Below, piece after piece: positions 1 to 10,736 of a stretch of 64,000 nt of DNA. How positions within the stretch are numbered: position 1 is the first letter of the stretch; each line of letters opens with the position of its first letter. The DNA is from Balanoglossus misakiensis (taxonomy: Eukaryota > Hemichordata): positions 2,418,001 to 2,482,000 of the forward strand of contig CM082576.2 in assembly GCA_040954595.2 (NCBI GenBank), read 5' to 3'. Below the pieces are notes generated by a model, which had not been told where the DNA came from, searched no databases, and was given only the letters and a program-made list of their open reading frames with translations. The translations under genes and the position numbers were made by a program.

Positions 1-463
1 TGTAGACAAGTTAAAACTTTACTGTCTCTGTCTGTGATCTGAATGATGATCCTTGCAATGGAAGTAGATGCAGTATGGAAAAATGAATTTCGCAACAAAC
101 ATTACACCTATCGACATAATATTTCTAAGACTATGCAATTCTTTAAAAAAAAAGAAGCTTCAACATATCTGATATCATAGCATTCATGGAAAAACGTCAT
201 CGCAATGTTTGAATGGGTGCGAGAGTCCTATTCCGTTACCCCCCCCCCCCACCTTATAATATTGGTTCGTCCCTACAAGGAGCCCATTTCTCCGCCAGTT
301 CATGAATCTGGGAGTGGGAGTATGTGATGGAGCTCTCGTACACGTAACTGATTGAATCGTCGATCCTTCAGAATAGACAGGTTGGTTTGTGTAAAAAAAA
401 TCCCAGTGCTGTGTGTGCGTCAATCGCATGGTTGAAACTTTAATCCCAAAGTGACAAATCGCC
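1..463. other. Upstream region of K2P gene 1, no gene seen
   Basis: No coding exon is recognisable. A C11 tract lies near 240-250. The last bases before the K2P start (gccATGG) give a good Kozak context. The region presumably holds the promoter and 5' UTR of the K2P gene, but I see no clear TATA box or other motif. Confidence 0.5.
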
Positions 464-1914
464 ATGGAGTCGAGTGGAGCTGGAGGAGGAAATCCCACAT
501 TGCAAATTCAATTACACGCGTGTTCGTTTCAGAGGGTCTGTGGGTTTCTGTTCACCCATGTCGGTCTCGCTTTGCTGCTTGTCGTATATGCCATTGTCGG
601 GGCTGCCGTATTTCAAGCCATCGAGCGACCGTTCGAGATCGAAGAAAGGATTTTACTCGCCGAAAGCAGGCAACGATTTCTGGAGTCGATGTGGAACCTC
701 ACCACTCACGAACAACCGGACGACTTCACTCTTTGGGAGGAACTTGCATCGATTGTTCTCAGGCAATACGAGAACGAGCACGCACGATCTGTAAAACACG
801 GCACTACCGATGATGTACCACCAAAGTGGACATTTTCTGGTTCGCTTTTCTTCTCATGCACGGTGTTTACAACCATCGGTAAGCTAAAAAGCTCATCACG
901 ATACTTTTTGGACATCTTTACTAGTTTCCTTATCAATTTTAATTTTTCATCACACACTACGTACTCAAAAGTTGTTGCACATTTTGTTTATTTTGTGACA
1001 GCGGCAAAATATCAATTTTGCATTGCTTTTCATCTTGGCGGGAAACCGCACTTTTTTCGTCAAATTGATACAATTTACAAATTAAATTTGCGCGCTTTCT
1101 TTGAAAGCTAGTACGCATGTGCAGGAACAGCGATGGCAATCACACGTGTACGCGTACGCGCGAAATTACCCAACGTAGACTAGGAAATCATAATGACTAT
1201 GATATCCAATTAAAAAATAAAAAGTTTGTACCAAATATTTTCCTTATGTTTGCAGGTTATGGCCACATGGCACCAGAAACCACAGGCGGCCGCGTGTTCT
1301 GCATGGTGTATGCGTTTTTTGGAATTCCACTGCTGATGTTGGTGCTCGTTGCTATAGGTACGCAGTTTGCTAGGGGTGCCAAATTTGCGTATCTGAAACT
1401 TCTTCGTTGTGTCTTGCGGCATTTGGACAGAGTTGGCAAGGAGAGAGGTGCGACGCCTGAAGAAGCAGTGATGGCGCCCTCACAGAGAAATGATCAGAGA
1501 GAGAACTTGGCAACTGAAACCGACGTGGAGGTGACAGTGATGGAAAGCGCGAGCGTTGACAACAGGAGAAAAGTCAGTGATGAGGATATCGACATTCCAA
1601 CTCTTGCCGTCATATCTTTCGGATTCCTCTACCTATGCGCACTGGCCGGCATGTTGTCTCTCTGGGAAGACTGGGATTATTGGGAATGTTTCTACTTCTC
1701 CTTCATAACACTGAGCACGATCGGGTTCGGTGACTATGTGCCGGAGCACCCGAAGTTCGCCATTGCAGCGTCGTTTTTAATTCTTCTCGGGATGACTATC
1801 ATGACCATGTGCATTGCCCTCTCCCAGAATAAGATTCAGCATTCCTTGGAGTGGGTGGGTTGGAGGATTGGAGTGAAAGCCAATAGGCCGGAAAGAGTGA
1901 GGGCTGAAATCTAA
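464..1914 (+). CDS. KCNK: Two-pore-domain (K2P) potassium channel, copy 1
   Basis: Exons 464-878 and 1256-1914 join in phase 1 (GT at 879, AG at 1254-1255) to give 357 aa. The product is a K2P leak/background K+ channel subunit expected in the plasma membrane as a dimer. M1 is about residues 30-52, followed by an extracellular cap with a glycosylation site at N78-L-T. P1 carries the filter TTIGYG (136-141), with the intron splitting the first Gly codon. M2 is about 150-175, a charged cytosolic loop follows, then M3, P2 with TIGFG (293-297), and M4. The start at 464 has a gccATGG context and aligns with the copy 2 start. A closely similar paralogue lies 4.7 kb downstream. The cytosolic tail is short and ends earlier than in copy 2. 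The subfamily (TWIK, TASK, TRESK or other) cannot be fixed by eye. Confidence 0.96.
879..1255 (+). other. Intron of K2P gene 1
   Basis: A 377-bp GT-AG intron (GTAAGC at the donor, TTTGCAG at the acceptor) splits the first-pore filter codon. Its first 26 bases are identical to those of the K2P gene 2 intron, and the rest has diverged. Confidence 0.93.
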
Positions 1915-4900
1915 GCAAAGTCTGACACCTTAAGTATGTTACGTTCACACTTTATATATAAATGAGGTTTAAAAATGTGCAGCTGCTATAATGTTTTAGA
2001 CATTGAGTTGAGTTGTTACACCTGAGCAGTTTTGCCAGTGCCTGTTCTTGTTAATTCAATGAGTGAACCTTTATATTAAAGCATAATAAATCGTTCCGTC
2101 CACTGTTTTGTAAAACAACCAGTGTTCTGTATTCTTTGATTGAACCCTTTACGACCATGGTTTGGTACCGCACCATAGCCGTTATAAACGAAGGACCAAC
2201 AGAAAAGACAGGACGGTCATGATTTACGCCCTCTAGTGGTGTGGGAGATTTCGTAGAAATGAGCAAAGATGATAGGCACATATGATGACACGACCAATGA
2301 GGGCTTGTCATGGAATTCCAAGCGTGTTTCGGAAACGTCGAAGAGGTGAACGAACTCTTCCCGACCTTCACAGACCCTTTTCTAAAGATTCACCGACCTT
2401 TTTGAAGTTTCTTTTAAAAACGAAACGCATCAAAAACGACCAGAAAAAAAACAATACCGCCTGTATTAAGGTAGAACTCCGGAACAGAATTTCAGAAAAT
2501 TATACAAGTGCTCCAACTATTTCCATTCTTTGATATTTAAAAAAAAATCTTGTCATAGAATTCTGCGGGGAACAAACGGAACTAATTATTGATGTGAAAT
2601 TTTCTTAATTGCCCCCACTTTAAGTGCTTTCACACGAAATGATGATCACAGACTCTCTGTTGCCCAGAAGCGTCAACGAGTGGCAGATAAATAATGTACG
2701 TCGGAAAATCGAGCTAGCGCCTTCGACATTTATTGTAATTGCCTTTGCGCTCACACTTGTAAGTGAAGGTTTTACGTGGCAAGTGCTGTCTCGCTCGAGG
2801 TTGTTCATTATTCTTTTCACACGCGAGCAGCTGCCACGAGATCGAGACGAGTGTGGTCGCATTATGTTGAAATCCCAATCGAAGGTCATAGGTCGGAACA
2901 CATGCATGGGGTGTTGATGATAATGATGATGATGATGAGGTGGTGATTTGGTGACCATTCTAACTTTAAAACACTTCAAATACTCTCCAATCCGGAAAGT
3001 TTTCGGAGCGTCAAATACTGCGGAAGGTTCACAAATTTACGAGACGGGTTGCGCCGCCATTCATCCAACCCATCAAACATAACTGTTTGTCATGAATCTT
3101 TTCCAGAGACCGATAAATTATGTCCGGCCTTTGGTCACTGATGAAAGAGGTCAAGTGTGTTTATTTAATTACAAACAGCGCTGGTGATATTAAAGTAACA
3201 TGGGCCATGGTCATTGAAACCCACGTCAAATGAACATAGTCGTAAGCTAATGCTGTTTTACGAAGCAGCTAATCGCGATTGAGGGAATCATGTGTATGCA
3301 AAAAAATAAAAACGATAAATTCCGAATAAAGCATGTGTACACAGTTCATTTAAACAAATATCGCAGATATATAAAATTTTCAACCAATGGGCACCAATTT
3401 TTTGCTTTTAAGACTGTCTTGTTTCTTGTGTGGGTTTTTGACTTATTTCAGCAGATTTACAATTATGACAAACGGGATATAACATTCACATTAACCCCCC
3501 CCCCCCCGCTGTTTTGCTTTCAAGCAAGAATACCAGGCCAAACTGACCTTTACCAGTCGACATACCATCGTTAAGTGCTTTCAATAACTTGCTACTCATA
3601 TACGACTGATTTATCTATTCAACGCTGTTTGAATTTCAAGAAGACTTCGGAATTGACTGAATTCATTAACAAGATGTCAAAATTCAATTCTAAGTCTGTA
3701 ATAAGATTAAATCCAATTCAATCGGGTGACATCAGCATGTTATGGCAGAAACTGATGATAAAATGGTTTCTTCTAAGACTATAACAAGAAAGTCGCGCTT
3801 GCTTCACCAGCGGCTGATCAGAATTTGCTGTCTCCGACAGTCTGTGGTAACCATTTTTACTTAACTGTTTCAAATGCATAGATCGTGCAATGTATGAAAT
3901 TAAGCAGGTAACGTCGCTATCAGCAGTAAAGTGACACGAGAAGAGAAAATTGACAGCGATAAACCAATTAGAATGTCATGAGAAAAGGGAATAAGACTGT
4001 TTTTTGAGTCGCTTACTATACCTTAAAACAAACTCAGACTCACATATTATAACGACAGGTAAATACATGGCATTACTCTGAGATGTATATATAAGATTGG
4101 CTTGAAGATAAGGGCTCCTTTATGCGTTTCCATGGCAATAATCGATCCGCTATAACAAATCGTTTTCATGATCCCTTTTAAGGGCACATCAATATCAGCA
4201 ACCGCACCCAATAACAAAAACGGTTTTTATTGAAGTCGCCCGCACTTATGTCACTAAATCCGGTTATAACGACTTGGGGGAGATTTCAGTGAAGCGTTTG
4301 AATATGTACTTTGTTAAAAGACGGGAATTAACAGGTGAAGCTGACATGGAGAAATGTTCAGCCTTGTGATTATGAGTTTGCTTGTCTCCGCATCTCAGGT
4401 ACTGAGTCAATATGGGCCAGGGAAAATGTTCCCCGGGCATGCTGGGATCGTTCATGCAGAGAAAATCGGCAACATAAAATACATGCAAGCCAGAATGAAT
4501 CACCATCTAGTTAATCCATGCACGGTCATTCCCGCAAGGTGTTTTTTCACTTAAAACTGATTTACTACATCTGTGTGCTGTTGTTTTTCCACATACATTT
4601 CTTTTACCTGTTCCACAATGCATTGCGCTACCCAAATATTTTTTGGCGCAGGTGACTCAATCACTAGTAATCGGATTTACATTTTCATCGGCGATAGATC
4701 ACGCATTGTGAGTATTATTATAAATTCTATCACTGATGTAAAGAATAAATCAAATATTGTTTGAGACGGCCGTTGTATATGGAGTAACTAGGAATTGCAT
4801 ATTACCCCGATCCATAAAGCCGTTGTCATGGAAACTTCGTCAAATGACTTTCTCTGGTCAACCAGGGTACTGCAATAAACGGTCCCTAATTTGAATTTTT

Positions 4901-6641
4901 AAAAATCTTTTCAAAACGATTTTGAAACTAGATAAATATACTGTATAGGAGATAAGGATATGCCATTGTTATAATGAGAATTGACGATTTCCATCCATTC
5001 TAATGGCCTTCTTTCATGTCAAAGAAGAATTTAGATACTATTATCGATAATGCAATGCTCACGGAATGGACATTATGTGTTGGATAATGGACGTGCTTTC
5101 AAATGACTATAGCCTCCAAGTGTATACCTGTATATACATATACATGTACACTAGGCGCGAGTTACCTGAAAAATGGGGTAAATTGTCCCTTCGTGTGTGT
5201 TTGGTTTTTATTTTTGTAAACATGGAATACAACATAATATGTAAGTTAATATTGTGAAATGATTAATTTTGACACTTTGCAGGTTCACCTGAGATTGACA
5301 CAGATTTGGACTACATACAGGTGTCTATAGGGCGTGGCGCCTCAATCGACCCCCATTTCAGCGAAATATCACTGCAGTATAGGTTTGCCGTTCAATTAGC
5401 ATCGAGCAGAATGTTAGTATCGATGGTGCTCCAAATTCAGGAACTGAATGCAAAAGAGATTCAATTGAAAAGGACAACTACTTCACGTCCTCACATTCTG
5501 TATAATTTCCATGAGTCTGCTTCGTCGTTGCCGAGACAACGGCGAAAAATACAAAAACAACAGCCACACAGACGTGACAACAATGTGAAATCTGTACAGG
5601 TGCAATGTAATAACAAACGCTTATCCAACGGCAACCGTTGCCGTCGCTATGGTGACCGCATGGTAACTACACAATCATGGAATATATCACAATGTATAAA
5701 CCACTCGGTGCTAAGAAAATTCTCACGCTACAATGGCGTCTAATAATGAAAGTGTACACAAATTATACTACAATCTTCAGTAAAGACGAAATTGCCATAA
5801 TTAGGCCTCTGGATCAATACAGTGATTTCAAGATTTAAATCCATCAACAGCAGATTCACTGTATTTATATACACGTATAAGTTTATTTTATGTTCGTGTC
5901 ATCTTTAAATCATACTCATACGTTTCATTTCATCTCATGTTTTAGTTGAAATTACATATTCCTTTTGGGAACAAACCATGTTCTGTAAATATAAAGGGTG
6001 GGGAGCATCCAGCGTGTGCACCGCTGTGTGTATTTACAGGAATGATGTCAGTGGATTGAGCAAGATTTTTTATGTGGATATTCAACGGCTCTGTACACGA
6101 ACGAGCACTCGGTTTAAACTGTGCGCATACTAAAAGAGAGTCATAGACTAAGGCTGGCTGCTCCTCAGCCTTCTAAGGGTCGGGAGAAAGTACCTTTAAT
6201 CAAGAGGTGTACCATCATACTACATTTTCCATCATGGTTCATGCTGATCTGCTCAGCGAAAGTTACATTTCTATTGGCTGCTGAGGGATCCATTCGTAGT
6301 TCGATTGATAGATAATAATGTGGATCCGTATTACTTTCCGCGGCGCAGTAAAACGCGCGCTTAGGGAAGCCACTTAGAGCAACCACGAGCATGGTTGGGC
6401 GTGTGATGTACATGTACTCGAGCCTGGAGCTGTGAAAGATTTTTTGACATGTCTTAACCATCTGGAAAAACACGTCTAGCACCATCTGATGTTTCAGTGA
6501 TACATTCATGTCGTGGTAGCGATGGACCTCTCGTAGCCGGCCAATCGTACATGCAGTGTTGCTAACCAACTGGGCATATTCCCTGTACCGAGACTGTCAA
6601 CGTCATTTTGGTTGGTTGAATCTTATCGTTGTTACAACACC
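1915..6641. other. 3' UTR of K2P 1 and intergenic DNA between the K2P copies
   Basis: About 4.7 kb of A/T-rich DNA. The first part is the K2P 1 3' UTR, including bases 1915-1929, which match the end of the K2P 2 coding sequence. There is a GAT-type microsatellite near 2915-2940 and a C13 tract near 3496. The open frames (for example 5306-5743 and, on the minus strand, 6165-6569) have no recognisable family. I see no convincing gene. Confidence 0.55.
2085..2090 (+). terminator. Candidate poly(A) signal for K2P gene 1
   Basis: AATAAA about 170 nt after the stop codon. This is a plausible cleavage signal giving a short 3' UTR. It is inferred from the motif only. Confidence 0.5.
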
Positions 6642-9600
6642 ATGGAGACCAGGGAGTCGGACGGAGGAGAGAAGCGAAACTGTTCGTTTCAGCGGGTCTT
6701 CGGGTTGCTGTTCACCCATGTCGGTCTCGCGTTGCTGCTCGTCGGGTACGCCGTTCTCGGGGCCGCCGTTTTTAAGGCCATCGAGGGGCCGTTCGAGACC
6801 CAGGAACGAATCATGCTCGCTGAAAGCAGGCAGCGATTTCTGGAGTCCATGTGGAACGCAACCATTCACGAACAACCGGACAACTTCACTCTTTGGATGG
6901 AACGGGCATCTACAGTTCTCAGGGAATACGAGAACACGCACGCACGGTCTGTAAAACACAGCACTACCGATGACGTACCACCCAAATGGACATTTTCTGG
7001 CTCGCTGTTCTTCTCATGCACGGTGTTTACAACCATCGGTAAGCTAAAAAGCTCATCACGATACACGCACGAGCAATATAAATGTTATTTAAAACTATCC
7101 ACACGTGGTTTCATTGTCAATGATGCAGTTTATAAACCCCATTAAAAGATTTGCCCTGTCCGATTTATTTTACAACGGCAACATCTGCCCTGGTTTCACC
7201 ACTTATACACGATAATGCACATCACGGGTAAGGCACCGCAATGACATAGTTACAAATAATACAAAAGTGCCCTCTCATCTCTGTCATTTACAAATAAAGA
7301 ACAGTAAAAAATCGAGGTTTTCCATGAAAAAAAAAGAAGTTTCGATATAAGTTTATCTTCTACTCGCTGTAAACGCTGGCATCAGGGCAATGAAATCGAA
7401 CACGTTGTAACCTGGCAATTGCAATTTTTAACATTCATTTATATGTCAGTGACATGCGGTGACCTTCGGGAAAATGCGTTGCGCCGTCAGAGAAAAACCG
7501 CGGTACAGATATTATAACTGCTTGTATCCATTGCTAACATACCTTCATCTTTGCGTGCTGCCAATTTTAGATGTCTATTTTCGGATTAGTAATAACCCCA
7601 GCGGTTTTGTTGCGCGAGATACTTGAATTGTGCGTCATTCAGTTTAGGCCAGTGAGTCATATTTTCTAGAAGTTTGACATTGTTTAGAATTATTGCTCTT
7701 ATTCATAAAACTGTTACTAAGAATGAGTGTTGGGTGTTCTGATGGATGCCGCAGGATTGAATGCATGGAAAATGATATGAGAGAAAACATTATGGCTGCA
7801 GTTAGTCAGTCAGTCAGTCAACAGTCAATGACTACATTCGAGACTACAATTAACCTTGCAATTTGCATATTTGTCATTTTCTATAATGCCCGAAAAAATG
7901 CGCATATGTTTTTGACATTTTCGTAAAGGATTGGGTCTACCATTCCCTTTGATTAACAGGTGACTACATGAGTGTTGATCGAGAACTGTCAGTTATATTG
8001 CTACTGCCCAACCTTATAGAATTGCTTAAAAATCCAGTACCACAAAGCTATTACTCCGATATTGTGAGCATGAGATATGTCTTCCAGCTTGAAGACGGAT
8101 GTATGACGTTTTACTATGATGGTAAAGTTATTGCAGTGAACCACGCAACTCTCGCGGACAGCCATCAAGGTTTATCTTAGCGACATGCTGACAGCACAAG
8201 ACGTATCGCTCGCTGGATTTGCTAAGTTCCTCGCAGAGAACGCCTGAGGTGAACGGCTTGCTTTGCGTACAGCAATAAATCATGGTCTTATTACGGAGGA
8301 ACCGTGGCCTTATCTTGTCCCAGAAGGTTCGGTTTCATTCTTCGATTATCGAAGTAAATCTTCTCTGATCATACACATCATGGCATATTCAACAGCCAAT
8401 GCAAGTTATCGCTTCACTCGAGAGAAGTGCGAAGATAACCCTGCAGAACGAGACAATGCTTCGAGGAATTGATTATGACAAGCACAGCAAAATGAATTTT
8501 TCATCAGGGCGGAAGCTGAGGACGTACTTATCACACGGAGTGTATAGGGACAAGCGATAGCAGACAATGGTAGCAACATACGAGTATTCCTTTTTGATGG
8601 AAAGTTTAATTTCTCTGCAAAGGGCACCGCTTGCTGAAATATTTCTAGCGTCACCCTTAATTATACCCGGCAGACGTTGCTGGTAAATGGAACCAATAAA
8701 AAAGAGCAGCATTTTCTGCATGGGTGAAGCCCGAGAATTGATATTGACTATATGCATGCACACGGCATATCGCCCTCAGTCACGTCTCCAGGTCGAGCAA
8801 TAAGTAATTACCAGCATTCGGTAGACTTCTTTTCTGTGCGTTCCTGAGACATGGAAATAGTTTTCAGGAGACTTGAAAGTTCAGTCGCGCGTCAAATTTC
8901 ATGTAGACCAAACTGATTGATGTCTTGGCAGCTCAGAGCACACACCAATCTCTTCGTCTGTACTCTGATTGACCTTCCGCCGGCACATGCGGCAGAACAA
9001 GTGTTACAGTACAAACAAATTGCATTTTCAGTAAAATTTAAATGTATGTATGTATGTAGATAGATATAGTCTGGTTGATGGATGGATGTCCTCTTGAAGT
9101 GACAGACGGATAGTCTAAGAAGTGTCTTACAGATGAGTGCAAAAACCATGAATTAAATATGAAACATCTGCTTCACTCTATTGACGTGAGCAAGTGTCAA
9201 TTTTTCAAGAGATGTCGCAGTGTTTGATATTTGCACACACATGACAAGGTGACAACAATGGCGAAACAATTACAGTGATTTATGAAGAGCAAACACTCGG
9301 TGGTTAATCATTCAAAACACCCTCGATTTTTCTCCTCGACGGTGCATTATCGACTTCTGACGGCTCGCGTACAGATTCATTCGACCTTCAACGCTAAAAA
9401 TGTACCTACCTATATCTGACTACGTTCCTGTCACTTTCGCAAAGTAATTCATGAAGACACATTATGATACCTCCATGGCTGTTAGATTTCTCGAATGATG
9501 ACTGCTACTGGCGACGACACCGCTGTGCACAGCTCGGAAATAACGAGACGAGATACTGACACGACTCTGAAAATATGTACAAAACTTTATGGATCGTGCA

Positions 9601-10736
9601 TTTGCACCAAGACGAAATTTCACAGATTCAGAGCGTCACTGCATGGGCAGTAAAGCAATAGCATTGTCCCCAGAAATAAAGTATTGACGTGATGATTTCG
9701 GGCAATTACAAATGTAATGACGTTTGAAACGAACAAATATCTGCAGTAAGCCACACTTAATTGGGTGCTTGTATCCCATGATTGAAGGGATTATTTGATA
9801 TTGATGAGCACATCTAATTTTGCTCACACTATCTGAACACCTGTCTTTTCAAGTTGATATTGAGAACTCAAATTCTCCTTTCTTTAATTCTCTGTAAAGT
9901 CATAATGAACTGATATCTAAGTGATCAAGTTTTGTCATTTGGGATATAAAGAAAGTCGATCAGTATGAAATATTTCCCGTCTTATTGCTGTACTCTTTCC
10001 TTGAATTGCAGGTTATGGCAACATGGCGCCGGAGACGAACGGCGGTCGAGTGTTCTGCATGGTGTACGCGTTCTTCGGAATCCCTCTCCTGATGTTGGTG
10101 CTCGTTGATCTTGGTACGCTATTGGCGAGGGGCACCAAATTCTTGTACCTGAAATTGTTTCGCCCTTGCATCACCCGGAGAAGTGGCAAAATATCCTGTT
10201 TCGACACAGCGGACAAGGATGGCGACATGGCGTCTGAAGAAGCCGTAAAAGGGGTAAGCATTAAGAGGGTCCCCTCACAGAAGGCTAACGACCGAGACGA
10301 GAACTGGGCCACTGACTACGGCGGGGAGGCGATAGTGATGGAAAACGCGAGAGGCGACCACGACGGGCAAGAAGCCACCGACGAGGATATCGAGTTCGAC
10401 ATTCCTGTTCTTGCAATCGTAGCCTTCGGATTTCTCTACATCTGCGCACTGGCTGGCTTGTTATCGATCTGGGAGGACTGGGATTACTTCGAATGTTTCT
10501 ACTTCTCCTTCATAACGCTGAGCACCATAGGGTTCGGCGACCTGGTGCCGGAGCACACAAAATTCACCATCGCGGCGTCGTTTTTCATTCTCCTCGGGAT
10601 GACCGTTATGACCATGTGCATCACTCTCTCCCAGAGCAAGATTCAACATTCTCTGAAGTGGATGGGTTGGAGGATAGGAGTGAAAGCCAAGCCGAAGAAA
10701 GACGAAACGAAAATCACAGCAAAGTCTGACGCCTGA
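6642..10736 (+). CDS. KCNK: Two-pore-domain (K2P) potassium channel, copy 2
   Basis: Exons 6642-7038 and 10012-10736 join in phase 1 (GT at 7039, AG at 10010-10011) to give 373 aa. This is a tandem paralogue of copy 1, with the same exon plan and near-identical pores. P1 is TTIGYG (130-135) and P2 is TIGFG (304-308). The cap region has two N-glycosylation sites, N72-A-T and N81-F-T; copy 1 keeps only the first. The ATG at 6642 (caccATGG) matches the copy 1 start. An open frame extends further 5' but has no earlier ATG. The intron is 2973 bp against 377 bp in copy 1. The exons look richer in G/C at third positions than copy 1. The tail is rich in Lys and ends ITAKSDA. Confidence 0.96.
7039..10011 (+). 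other. Intron of K2P gene 2
   Basis: A 2973-bp GT-AG intron, eight times longer than in copy 1. It contains a (GTCA)n run near 7805-7825 and (ATGT)n/(GATG)n microsatellites near 9040-9090. The open frames at 7968-8180 and 8263-8472 may be remnants of a decayed element but match no family I recognise. Nothing else is identified. Confidence 0.85.

Noticed and set aside
5306-5743. A 145-codon plus-strand open frame preceded by TTTGCAG
   Set aside because: The composition is basic and repetitive, no domain is visible, and no donor or partner exon could be matched.
6165-6569. A 134-codon minus-strand open frame upstream of K2P 2
   Set aside because: No recognisable family; it probably overlaps the K2P 2 promoter and 5' region by chance.
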